From Mycoemilia scoparia (taxonomy: Eukaryota; Kickxellomycota; Kickxellomycetes; Kickxellales; Kickxellaceae), in contig JANBPU010000190.1 of NCBI GenBank assembly GCA_027575805.1, positions 1 to 31,345 of the forward strand: a stretch of DNA of 31,345 nucleotides, read 5' to 3'. Position numbers and translations under genes: made by a program. Positions 10,301 to 17,259 of this stretch are shown one piece after another. The notes under the pieces were generated by a model. The model worked only from the letters and a program-made list of their open reading frames with translations, ran no database searches and was not told where the DNA came from. The stretch's first letter is position 1. The number at the start of each line of letters is the position of its first letter.

Positions 10301-11126
10301 AAAAATGATTGCAGAGATAGCAGAAAACAATCTCAAGAACGTTATTCTTGTGCTCAATTCTCTGAACGTGTTTACTGGAAATGAGACAGATGAATCTATG
10401 TCTGATCAGAATGCAAATACTACCGAAAATGTCCTATCAGCTCCACAGACTCCAAATGTCGCAGAAAGTTCGCCTGAGACTCAACAGGAATCTCAAGCAC
10501 AACCAAGATCAGACTCACAGATTAACCTGACTTCAATTGCACAGAATACAACAGACTCGGATATTGTTCAAAGTGATTCAAAGTACAATGCTTTGTGGAA
10601 AGAAACATGGCAGCTTATCGATCCGATTAAGCCAGAGCTCAAGTATTCTCTGTTCCCTGACACCGCTCCTCCGCCGCAGCCACAGCAGCCATTCTCTGAA
10701 GGCCAAGGACCATCGCATGATTCTGCCCAAGGTTCTCCTAAAGAGAATGCTGACCAACAAGTCGGTGGAGAAAACGAAGAGTCCATAACTGTTACTAACC
10801 CTTATAATGACCAAGCAGAAAATAGCCAAACCATTGCCAACCATCAACGTCCCGAATCAAATGTGAGTGCCTATGCTAAAGGTGATGATGTCCTAGCTCA
10901 GGCTAAAGAAAGCGATATTGTAACAGACTCATCTAACATCGAGCAAACAGACCCAGGCTCTGTAGCTTCACCAAAGCTACAAACCCCCGAAGAGATTCTT
11001 GATTCCCCACATAAAGACGAAGCAATAAAGACTGGTGCTATCAATGTGAGCAGTGGAAGAAGTGGTCGTCACAAAAATGTGATCATAGTCCCTCCAGACA
11101 ATGCCGATGATGAGATTTTATCGTAA
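4317..11126 (+). CDS. Large Sec7-domain Arf-GEF of the GBF1/Gea family
   Basis: A single-exon protein of 2269 residues that exchanges GDP for GTP on Arf1-type GTPases at the early Golgi to drive COPI coat assembly. Domain order is as in GBF1/Gea/GNOM. The DCB domain runs about 20-385, from EIDSVVRELYKNARW to SCQMRLSEILRKSAESTL, split by an acidic/Ser-rich insert near 95-190. HUS follows at about 525-790 with the HUS-box NYDCD at 756-760. Sec7 is about 848-1032, with the catalytic glutamate at residue 940 in FRLPGESQQ. HDS1 starts near 1100 (LLWPQYLMSSLVTFVRSQ), HDS2 near 1400 and HDS3 near 1527. A late LWKETW motif lies near 2091, followed by a disordered Gln/Pro/Glu-rich tail. It is much longer than human GBF1 or yeast Gea1/2, mainly through polar low-complexity inserts (about 385-525, 610-680, 1340-1380, 1480-1520, 2030-2269). 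The start is a double ATG at 4317/4320, directly before the conserved N-terminus. Confidence 0.96.
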   Translation: MMSLNSGANSIRISTKTTGPSATFPSFNDSSSWRLFIENEIDSVVRELYKNARWAGIAKRKGIGSLWTGGGHWSFSKVKHVNDSSDDLLEFEYPTTKQLDRIIQTQIQGLKYMPHTKKNVSHSSNNSIKSPLLNQSAGQDVGDANISGNTNSSNEGIIDTDNVDAYIEEEEETEEGRRLEDCKRLYKSKNDIGKLGASFGIPVSGSSNEEYPYEFEKFSRLHGFLMLRKTLCGTTDARSISPIDILDPFLDIVRIGEATGPIARAALLSVERMVSHGLLDNTASFGESSSILVVEALLAITDAVTNCRFEETDSATNESVLLQILSILKFIMNSKLSDKLSDEAICKIIETVLSMSCQMRLSEILRKSAESTLFELVSVIFHRLNQITIQGKSGIRGDGSVNSRDSKDVVSDLAMNPPSTSDPVYSKRPTNNARPLTPRLDRIRASPSSSSLDAGSLYSDNSSARYAESSTGSKPKTSGANEAENVSAQESNLDLSKPVVSATNDNSSSTNEDLSGEGGEISPYSMPSIIEVFRVLVQLLNPKDLKFTDTMRLMALNALNVAFNVAGTSLSKHPPFRLVTLDSLCRYLLLILAGNQVNLIPSALRLQSVLFHTHKKFCKHQIELFLCQTIGRLMEPVSMSSTSRNGSVEPQGNHRDGKHTSGAVGSSSSGPMDLNTSFESGNVSGHSADSSYASLFDISSFDRIAHSEQVSLYHEMSLRRGVRGKIAHGHVRRLLLEGFHHLLTSDESFLLDLWVNYDCDQQHGNLCSFLIKFIAHNSIPIVIDEESSAAPDTEFESEYEAYQDILLYHLGHMVKRSKDKPIKDGLSSSVPSISSLLESKNHKDDMMRAATWFNKKPKEGIAYLQKIGYLPLEHNHEMMAKLAKFLKQTPTLDKALVGEYLAKPSNTEILQVYMTTFDFENKRLDEAMRMILGTFRLPGESQQIERIMEHFSSAYFDSGPESIATKDAAFVLAFAVIMLNTDLHSPQVKSRMKLNDFCRNLRGVNDGSNFSLDFMESVYEAIRQREIVFPEEHEGEAGFEYAWKEMWTKDGELLANGNFREESNYGTTGVNSNKGQSSALTLPCLWLSTGKGASSMYDPVVFKLLWPQYLMSSLVTFVRSQSDYLLQYSLKSYQGLATLATRYRNTACFDRILAQLIELSGLTGPSVTVEVELPQILRVDGRGGHVVIDTKHLELMDQLPDLSSPFSAGSIDTPFPEDAKRDVLSQRKDTLATNPNSLVTEIDRDQQSSYTMTQLGLQLGKGYSSQLVVLLLFNILSKIDYTIMSTASWERILDIIYLFVNADILPRHMLRVKDIWVGKTLIPRRDMLYQWEKDSLSEQRLRGRSYVSGTSSTSAMAMYRKSHSQNANSASGSSGLFSALSSYFGGSNANTAVQPDIRWNAPRRYLIEYVRRARMCVEASHISEFVETWDNLPPEVFEKLIMLMSQRFPLSSVPSPTQTTASHIGGSQAEVPSHGLSVPDGSKLSNTGTPMSRSPQTKNSKELLTGDKSEYESARLNVNSYVNYNPGELFFMEQVFALGEVSSKWVCDVWPKAEKAFDRLLEQADTQHLFVVERTVSGLLRFATVLSTSLYKEQCENSRKRSQEMLERVFRCLGLLRDVNASTFARAADQIAVGLYDMTLENPHPLLQKQVWSVVSFMLNRLASTSDEHVYPSVAQSIGFSAVLNLGKAFFSGDIALVHQAQIIDELKAYMPPSKFFKMIGGGNTVSQGYSGSNKGVEVEDPRIALQVQVSNQESARKTVSQIIGTINRFGDYIKREHLRNCALPVTEIAMEKWIEILAVLSTFCYNPQREIRSEAGPLLQQALIGADLKPSIQAQPDSSVPHSIGTASSSQWVMLVFTKVLFPLFDNLLRFDILADFHMEDAHTRAISTLVTFFLHHVSELQILSANGNQSHMVVSPGSTSEYSGSSLGAQYFAETKTSKRRNSVTLKKPQVLDLKYIWFRIANILIKYIKEDQPQQSQQESRESSLPAIRVHQKMIAEIAENNLKNVILVLNSLNVFTGNETDESMSDQNANTTENVLSAPQTPNVAESSPETQQESQAQPRSDSQINLTSIAQNTTDSDIVQSDSKYNALWKETWQLIDPIKPELKYSLFPDTAPPPQPQQPFSEGQGPSHDSAQGSPKENADQQVGGENEESITVTNPYNDQAENSQTIANHQRPESNVSAYAKGDDVLAQAKESDIVTDSSNIEQTDPGSVASPKLQTPEEILDSPHKDEAIKTGAINVSSGRSGRHKNVIIVPPDNADDEILS

Positions 11127-11461
11127 TAATAACAACCTAATTTAGGGAATAGATATTTAATGCATTTACTTGAATTGGAAAACACTTCAAGCTACGTTTT
11201 GAAAATACACATTATGAAGCATCTCTATACCTTTCTTGGTTGTGTTTAATAGCCATGAATCTAGTCACTATTTGACCATTTGATATGTTTTTTAAATATG
11301 ATGCTGGCATTTATTATCTTTGAAAAATCAAATAAATAATTAATGAAAACGGGCGTTTGTGGAGGATTGAGAGATAGTTGGTAATGCGTACAAATGCTGG
11401 ATGAAGGTAAACAGATCCAGATAATGTTGACAATGATAAATGTATGAGGGGATATTGACAA
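11127..11461. other. Convergent 3' intergenic spacer
   Basis: A 335-bp AT-rich gap between the stops of the converging Arf-GEF and LRR-like genes. It probably consists of both 3' UTRs, and I see nothing else in it. Confidence 0.6.
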
Positions 11462-13714
11462 TCACCCATCTACAAATATCCTTATGTTTTTAAATCGATG
11501 CTTTAGTACATCCCAGAATTTCTGTGGCATTTCATATTGGCTTTGGTCTTTATAGGTCAGAACTCTCAATTCTGGAAACAATCCCAAAAACGTCAAGAAC
11601 TGATCGATATCACTGAACTTGGGCTGAACCACCAGTCTAACATCCATACCATACAGCTCTGGGAACCAATTATTTTGAATCAGCATGGTAGTATCAATGC
11701 CGTTTTTATTATTTGATGGATTTGCCATTTTTGTTGCTATTGCTGCTGATTTGTTCTTAGTGATGGATACAAATGGCATGTTTTCAGACGCTGGCTCAGC
11801 TCCCTTATCGCCAACCTTGCGTTTTTTGTAAATTTCGCTTTGGTGTTCTATATCCTTTTTTGAAATTTCAGATTCGGATTGAGATATAGGAGCAGATATT
11901 GATATTCCTGGTGTCGCCATGGCATTATTGGAAATTGTTGAACAGGTCTCTTTGGAGTAAGACTTTGCAAAATGAGCAATCGCTGAAGATTTTTTTATCA
12001 AACCTATAAATTCTCCTTCCTTCATTTTGCCTTTTGATGTTGGTGCCTTATTGTCTCCGTGTATTCTAATGGGACCCCCAATGTCCAAATATTGCTTGTT
12101 TGAAGTTTTGTTGTACATTTTATCTTGCAGTGGTCTGATACAGCTTACCGATAAAAGCTCAACTTGATGTAGAGAATAAATATGTATCCCTAGGCTTCTT
12201 AACTGTTTGAATTGGCTCAATGCGTAGAATATAATTGGGTTGAAACCATATCCCGAATATAATTTTAGAGATACAAGTTTTGACCACCCGAATATGATCC
12301 ACGGTGGTGGTCTATCAATAGCTGGAAGGGTCCCTTCCCATTCTTGTTTCATTATTTCAATATCGAGTGGCGGTGTTTCAAAGAATATACCATCAAAGAA
12401 AATGCCTTTGTCTGGGTTTTGATGGTGTGTAATGTCAAGTATAAAATGCTCTACATATTTTAATTTTGTTGCTAGTATTTTGAATGCAATATGAATTGAT
12501 CGAAGTTCATACAATTCAGGGTCAATTTTTATGGATAGATCTTTGATGTTGGGACAGTTGTGTACAATTGAGCTGGAGAACAATGGAAATAACATTTGAA
12601 TAGACAATTTAGTTAATGATTTGTATGGCATATGTATGAATTGCGTTATGTTTATATAAACTAGATTATGGCATTGGAGTGGTGTGTTTGGTTCTCCGAT
12701 ATGCAGATAATGCTCGATGCTAAGTAGATTGGGAAATTGACGAGGGTTGAGAAACATGCGGTTTATCTTTTTTATTTCTACAGCTTCAGTAGTCTCTGGA
12801 TTTTGAATGCTTGTGCTTGGTTGGTGGGAATAATGTGCCTGTGAGTTTGTCTTGTTTTTACCAGGATAAATGTCTGATGAGTATATTGGTGGCACAGATG
12901 TAAACCACAGCTCGAATGAAAGTTTAGTCAGACTCTTGAAAACTTTTTGGGACGGACCATTCCATAGTGGATTATTCCAATGCCCTGATCTCACGGGCAC
13001 AAAAACGTCTGATAGATCATCAATGTCGCAGTATCTGATATTAAGCGACTTTAAACTTGGAAGCTTTTCTAGAAAAAATGAGAGGCTTGGTAGGTGAATG
13101 ATCGGTTCAATCTCGATTTCCACTAGATTCGCAGATATATCAGAAATCACTTGGACAACAAGATCAACTTCAACACGATATTCATAGTAATCAGAAGCTT
13201 CACTATCACTGCTATCACTTTTGGAAACACACTCTGCAATTCTGTAATCCAGCTCATCAAGCTCTTCGCGACTTTCAGCGATCTTCAGTGTGGTTATTGT
13301 GGGATTGTTTCTTATAAAGTTGGGAAGGGCTCGAAGAAGTCTGGGATTGCAGTCAATTACAACCGTTTTTAATAGTGGACAGGTAATATTCTCTAGTAGC
13401 TCTCCGATGAATGAGAATTCTGGGAAATGTAACTCAGAAACATATCTAAACCCTTCTCTGAGAAATGCCTTGTATTTATCAATGGTCATATGGCTGACGT
13501 TAAATGTAGATGCATCTGAGTCATAGTGTGCTCCTATGCCGTAGTAACCCCTGGTAAGAAGAATTTCCTGAGGTTTGTGGTAAGTTTTCCATTTCCGTAA
13601 CATTACTTCATGCTTCCATTCGTGATCAACTTTCTCCAACTCTTCCAGAGTCTCAAACTGACCCGAACTTAATAAATAGTCGCATATTTTGGCCTTGTTA
13701 ATTAATGTAACCAT
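11462..13714 (-). CDS. Leucine-rich-repeat protein, F-box-like, with internal NLS-like insert
   Basis: A single-exon protein of 750 residues. The N-terminus (about 5-45, INKAKICDYLL...LEELEKVDHEWKHEVMLRKW) resembles a degenerate F-box, with the spacing of the L..V...W......W core but without the usual LP start. It is followed by irregular leucine-rich repeats of the fungal F-box type (for example LLKTVVIDCNPRLLRALPNF, LPSLKSLNIRYCDIDDLSDVF, FPNLLSIEHYLHI, LVSLKLYSGYGFNPIIF, FKQLRSLGIHIYSL). A polar insert of about 550-690 carries KKRKV at 630-634, close to a classical nuclear localisation signal, and a final repeat-like segment (ELRVLTYKD) ends the protein. By analogy it may be an SCF ubiquitin-ligase substrate receptor, but Skp1 binding is not shown and the target is unknown. 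The start ATG at 13714 has G at -3. Confidence 0.6.
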   Translation of the reverse strand: MVTLINKAKICDYLLSSGQFETLEELEKVDHEWKHEVMLRKWKTYHKPQEILLTRGYYGIGAHYDSDASTFNVSHMTIDKYKAFLREGFRYVSELHFPEFSFIGELLENITCPLLKTVVIDCNPRLLRALPNFIRNNPTITTLKIAESREELDELDYRIAECVSKSDSSDSEASDYYEYRVEVDLVVQVISDISANLVEIEIEPIIHLPSLSFFLEKLPSLKSLNIRYCDIDDLSDVFVPVRSGHWNNPLWNGPSQKVFKSLTKLSFELWFTSVPPIYSSDIYPGKNKTNSQAHYSHQPSTSIQNPETTEAVEIKKINRMFLNPRQFPNLLSIEHYLHIGEPNTPLQCHNLVYINITQFIHMPYKSLTKLSIQMLFPLFSSSIVHNCPNIKDLSIKIDPELYELRSIHIAFKILATKLKYVEHFILDITHHQNPDKGIFFDGIFFETPPLDIEIMKQEWEGTLPAIDRPPPWIIFGWSKLVSLKLYSGYGFNPIIFYALSQFKQLRSLGIHIYSLHQVELLSVSCIRPLQDKMYNKTSNKQYLDIGGPIRIHGDNKAPTSKGKMKEGEFIGLIKKSSAIAHFAKSYSKETCSTISNNAMATPGISISAPISQSESEISKKDIEHQSEIYKKRKVGDKGAEPASENMPFVSITKNKSAAIATKMANPSNNKNGIDTTMLIQNNWFPELYGMDVRLVVQPKFSDIDQFLTFLGLFPELRVLTYKDQSQYEMPQKFWDVLKHRFKNIRIFVDG

Positions 13715-13864
13715 TCCTAAAGAAAACTATAATATCCAGAAAACATATTTTATGAGAACAGACACATAAGCATGGATATGTACAAGTATATCAGAGCACA
13801 ATACCATAAATCTCAAGGATACTGCCATCCTTTTGTTATGGGTGGGTTGTCTTTTCATAATGCT

Positions 13865-13876
13865 CCCTATATAGGG
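13865..13876 (-). promoter_or_regulatory. TATA-containing 12-bp palindrome upstream of the LRR-like gene
   Basis: CCCTATATAGGG is a perfect palindrome about 150 bp upstream of the minus-strand ATG. The core TATATA could act as its TATA box. It could equally be coincidental. Confidence 0.35.
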
Positions 13877-15640
13877 CTAGTTATTTGCAATGGACTTCTG
13901 CAAGGAATATAATGGGCTAATCGGCATGAGCATTATAGGGCCCATGTGCTACAATCGATGTTCTAGGAATAGGTATGTGTAGGCATTGTCTTGTCTCAAT
14001 TCGGGGTGACCCAGTTGCATCACATTTACATAACTGAGCTACTTTTAAATTCATTGCTAATGAGGTTTGTGGCTCGAGTGGGAAAAGCATGGGAAGGATT
14101 GTGTTGAAGTACAATCATGCTGATCTGGCTGAATGCTCAAACAAAAGGGGTTATAAAAAAGATTGTTTATTGTGTGCAAAGCTCATTAGTTTTATTTTCT
14201 CATAATACCCAAAATGTATAGAAAAGTCAGCTCAATGTTGGATTTGGGGCTTTTTATGAACATGTTTATTTATTTGTTATAGGTTAAATTTATGGTTTTT
14301 TTCGAAACAAGATATTGAAAGGGAAAGATGGGATGGATGAGACAAAAGAAATGAAGTTTGAAAATTTAACTTTATAGTTTACTGCCAAGATAGAGGTAAA
14401 GAAATAAAAGGATCTGTTTCGTAGCTTTTTTTAAAAATATTGAAATTCATAGCTTATTCGATATTGAAAAGGATTCAAATCTCTCCACAACAAGCTTTTT
14501 TTAGCTGATATCACAATAGGTTTTAAAAAGGGTAGCAAGCAAGGCCAAAACTATTTAAACTCTAAAAAGTATTCATCTCTGAAAAGTCAACAGAAATTGT
14601 GTTTAATTCAAGCTGCAGATAGACCACGACCTTTTTTGCCAATCCAATCATTCTTAAGCCGATAAGCTCAGAGTATTAATGAAGAATTGAGCTAATTCAT
14701 TTTCTGAAGAGTTCGCATTTTTGGATTTATTTTCAGAAAAGTGGAACCAGAGATGTTTATCCTCTGATTAAGCTCACATTTAGTTACTACTCAAACCCCT
14801 ATGATAAGGCCTTTTCAAAGCTTTGAGCCTCACATTCTCACCGAACTTATTACCCAATTTACACATCCCAATCCCTAAAATAATAATTTTTTCAGATAAG
14901 CTTACCCTTAATATACAAAAATAGAATACAAAGACTTTAGTATTCAGGAATTTTAAAAACAGACAAACAAGTTCTTTTTATCAGCTTTGGTCTGTTCAAA
15001 AAAGTAGGACCGAAAAAATTACTGAGCATAATAATATGAGTATGCAAGTTTGCATGCAGACCAGTTTTTTGTGTCCTTCCAGTTTAGCTATGCCAGTCGC
15101 CTGCATATGCAGAGCCAACAATCAAAACATCTGTGCGTTTACATACTCTCTTCTCTTTGCACTTCACTTTTTACCTCTAATGCATTGGTTTCCACCAATA
15201 ATAGATTTAGTGTAGAACAGATGTATGTAATAGTGCTTGCCTGTGTCTTGGTAGCTCTTCTAACTACCAATAAATATTAGCCTGGTTAACCACCTGTCTT
15301 TCTGCTATGTTGTACCACAACTCTTTGGCTACTTTCGAACAGGGCGATGCAAGGCGTAGCAATAGTCGTCTGAATCACGGGATTCCTAGACAGTGTTACA
15401 TCTCTCTGCGTCAGTACCATTACAGACATTGCTATTATTTTGTAGCCTTTTCCTGTTTGAAAGCATAGAATAGTATAGTAGTCACTAATTAGGCTCAATA
15501 AAATTGCCTGCAATTTTGATTAAATTAGCTGTAGAATTACACCAGGATTTGTGTACACCCCGAGATTTTGGATCCAAAAAGGGAGTTTTCTAGTCATTGA
15601 GCCAATTTGGCCGTTTTCATTGACTGTTTGGTCAAAGCTG

Positions 15641-15666
15641 ATGAACCCTTTCAAAGCCGGGTTCAT
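15641..15666. repeat. 8-bp perfect inverted repeat
   Basis: ATGAACCC at 15641-15648 is mirrored by GGGTTCAT at 15659-15666 with a 10-nt loop. No rho-type or tRNA context was seen, and its role is unknown. Confidence 0.5.
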
Positions 15667-15752
15667 ATACTACCCCCTTCAATATACACGAAGGAAGTTG
15701 TTTAAAACAAATATGGCGCATGCTTGTGCAGCTTGTGGTGGGGGGTTTATAA

Positions 15753-15800
15753 CCCTTTAGGAAATACCACCTCCCTATTTACGGGTATTCCCTTAAAGGG
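15753..15800. repeat. Imperfect foldback hairpin, about 16-bp stem
   Basis: The left arm 15753-15768 (CCCTTTAGGAAATACC) pairs with the right arm 15784-15800 with one bulge and one mismatch, leaving a 15-nt loop. It lies 40 bp from MITE copy A but has a different arm sequence. It may be a small foldback element or a fragment of one. Confidence 0.5.
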
Positions 15801-15838
15801 CTGGCTAAAGTTCAGAACCGACCCTGCTAGATCATATA

Positions 15839-15973
15839 TGGGCAGTTATTTTTGAAGGGCTAAATGCAGAAAGTGCATTATGGTGCGTTGGTCAATGAAA
15901 ACATAGGCTGGTCAGTATGCAAGTTGAAACTATTGGCCTGCTAGTAAAACAGCCCTTCAAAAATAACCAACCA
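15839..15973 (+). mobile_element. MITE-like element, copy A (left-half derivative)
   Basis: The terminal inverted repeats are TGGGCAGTTATTTTTGAAGG at the left and its near complement ending AACCAACCA at the right. The left edge is flanked by TA and the right edge by a mutated TG. The interior matches the left half of full-length copy C (GCATT..TTGGTCAATGAAAA, TATGCAAGTTGAAAC, CTAGTAAAAC) and then jumps straight to the right terminus. It is non-coding, about 135 bp. Confidence 0.8.
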
Positions 15974-16021
15974 TGTGGTTACAATTCACATGGCCTTAGG
16001 CAACATGAGTCCCCAGAGGTG

Positions 16022-16263
16022 GCTTTTGGTGGCCGATGATTATAGGAGCAATCAGTCAAATGACAGTCTCCTTAGAAGGTGTACCAGAATAATACCTTTG
16101 ATAATGGCCAACAATCTGCCAGATTAAAGCCAAAATGTATGGCTTATGGGCTGACTTTCAGGGAAGGCATGAGGATACCAATCTGTTCCCTTTTGATGGA
16201 GAACTTATCAAATGGATGCCCAGCTTTACTAGTGAACATTCACATTTCAAAAATAATCACCCA
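16022..16263 (-). mobile_element. MITE-like element, copy B, split by the second repeat
   Basis: Read on the minus strand, 16263-16204 is a left terminus plus interior (TGGGTGATTATTTTTGAAAT, then CACTAGTAAAGCTGGGCATC). Positions 16062-16022 continue with the right-half interior (GATTGCTCCTATAATCATCG, GCCACCAAAA). The two parts are separated by about 145 bp of a different repeat, and TCAAATG occurs at both junctions (about 16055-16061 and 16208-16214), like a short target duplication. The right terminus is degraded. Confidence 0.6.
16058..16205 (+). repeat. Second dispersed repeat, copy 1
   Basis: About 148 bp alignable with 21987-22134. Shared blocks include GTACCAGAA, GATAAT.GCCAA, AGCCAAAATGTATGGCTTATG and TGACTTTCA. 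Both copies share an open frame over about 35 codons (core KCMAY-LTF), but substitutions do not favour third codon positions, so coding constraint is not supported. Confidence 0.65.
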
Positions 16264-16501
16264 TATAATGACTTTTATTAGAAGTTCGTGTATTCAATTC
16301 AATTGTATAACTCAGTTACAAAGATTTAATCCAAAATAATTTGAACATATAAAAGAGAATGAATATTCAATCATAACAGCGTGTCTATGCTGGGCGATGA
16401 TCGTTAGAGCCTAGCACTGTGTTGGGCTTTAGTCCATTTCGACTACCTCAGTCAAGCATATCGCCATAAGCACTTTGCCAAACTGGTTTTATAGATTATA
16501 G

Positions 16502-16675
16502 TTACAATATACCAAGAAGACCAAGGCCAAGAAGACCACCCTTCTTTCCACCAAGAGGGCTTCTTTTTGCTTTGACGTGATCATGAGAAGGAGCTGGCAA
16601 AGCATCAGAAGGTGTAGCAAGGGATAGAGCGACCAATACGATAGCAGAAGATGTGAGGAAAGCAGAGAGTTTCAT
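16502..16675 (-). CDS. 57-residue secreted prepropeptide with Kex2-type site
   Basis: This small ORF encodes a clear signal peptide: MKLS, then a hydrophobic core about 5-20, then TPSDA with predicted cleavage near 25. A short polar pro-segment (LPAPSHDHVKA) leads to Lys37-Arg38, a Kex2/furin-type dibasic site. The remaining 19 residues, SPLGGKKGGLLGLGLLGIL, are Gly/Leu-rich and begin with two lysines. There are no cysteines. Kex2 cleavage would release a short cationic, hydrophobic peptide into the secretory pathway. Its role could be antimicrobial, surface-active, pheromone-like or a host-directed effector, and the sequence does not decide. A TATA-like element (16772-16780) lies about 100 bp upstream and no minus-strand ATG intervenes, which supports this start. 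I do not recognise a family. A small downstream intron extending the protein cannot be excluded, since a GTATAT lies at the last codons. Confidence 0.7.
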   Translation of the reverse strand: MKLSAFLTSSAIVLVALSLATPSDALPAPSHDHVKAKRSPLGGKKGGLLGLGLLGIL

Positions 16676-16771
16676 GATGGTTGAGGAAAATCGAATGTAG
16701 GTACTGTAGTTAAAAGATATGTGATTAAGCCGTTACTAGAATCTGTTTAGGTCTGCAAGCCAAAATGTCTG

Positions 16772-16780
16772 ATTTAAATA
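16772..16780 (-). promoter_or_regulatory. TATA-like element of the 57-residue peptide gene
   Basis: TATTTAAAT read on the minus strand, about 100 bp upstream of the ATG at 16675, with no ATG in between on this strand. Confidence 0.45.
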
Positions 16781-17089
16781 GGTTTTGGTGTCTCGTATCA
16801 TGGCTTAGAGCGCAAGAGGTGTATGCGTATACTCATTAGATAGTCAACTCCTGTTTCTGTGGCATACTTACCACCCCCCAAGCCTCATGAATTCTGATCA
16901 TTTCTATGTCAACAGCACTGTGTAGTGGCAGTAGACATTTGCTTTTTGGATGTGATATTTCATAAAAACATACTGACCAAACAATTGGAATTTGTTGTTC
17001 TGATATCACAGTCAAACGCGTGATCTTGGACTGAACAAATATCTACTTTTTGAACAAATAAAACAAAGAAAGCAAGGTTGTTTTCAATA

Positions 17090-17259
17090 CGGATAATAAT
17101 TTTTGAAAGATGAATGTATATAAGGGCATTCACAGCCAAATGTGTGTCAAGTTTTACTAGTATGCCAGTTTCAACTTGCACCCTAGTTGCCATATATTTT
17201 CATTGACCAATGCATCATTATACACTATCTACATTTAGCCCTTCAAAAACAACTACCCA
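17090..17259 (-). mobile_element. MITE-like element, copy C (apparently full length)
   Basis: About 170 bp. Read on the minus strand it begins TGGGTAGTTGTTTTTGAAGG, contains the left-half interior (TTGGTCAATGAAAATATATGG, TGCAAGTTGAAACTGG, CTAGTAAAAC) and the right-half interior (ACACATTTGGCTGTGA), and ends TCAAAAATTATTATCC. It unites the sequences found separately in the shorter copies, so it is the best model of the parental element. No protein is encoded. Confidence 0.78.

Larger units (their letters stand above)
13715..16501. other. Gene-poor region with palindrome, hairpins and repeat copies
   Basis: About 2.8 kb with no convincing gene. The open frames present (13917-14114, 15050-15280, 15286-15513, 15551-15760) have no recognisable features. 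The left end probably holds the LRR-like gene's promoter. The right end holds two hairpins, MITE copies A and B, and one copy of the second dispersed repeat. Confidence 0.55.

Noticed and set aside
14151..14282. TATAAAAAA with a 22-codon frame downstream
   Set aside because: Too short to support, with no conserved feature.
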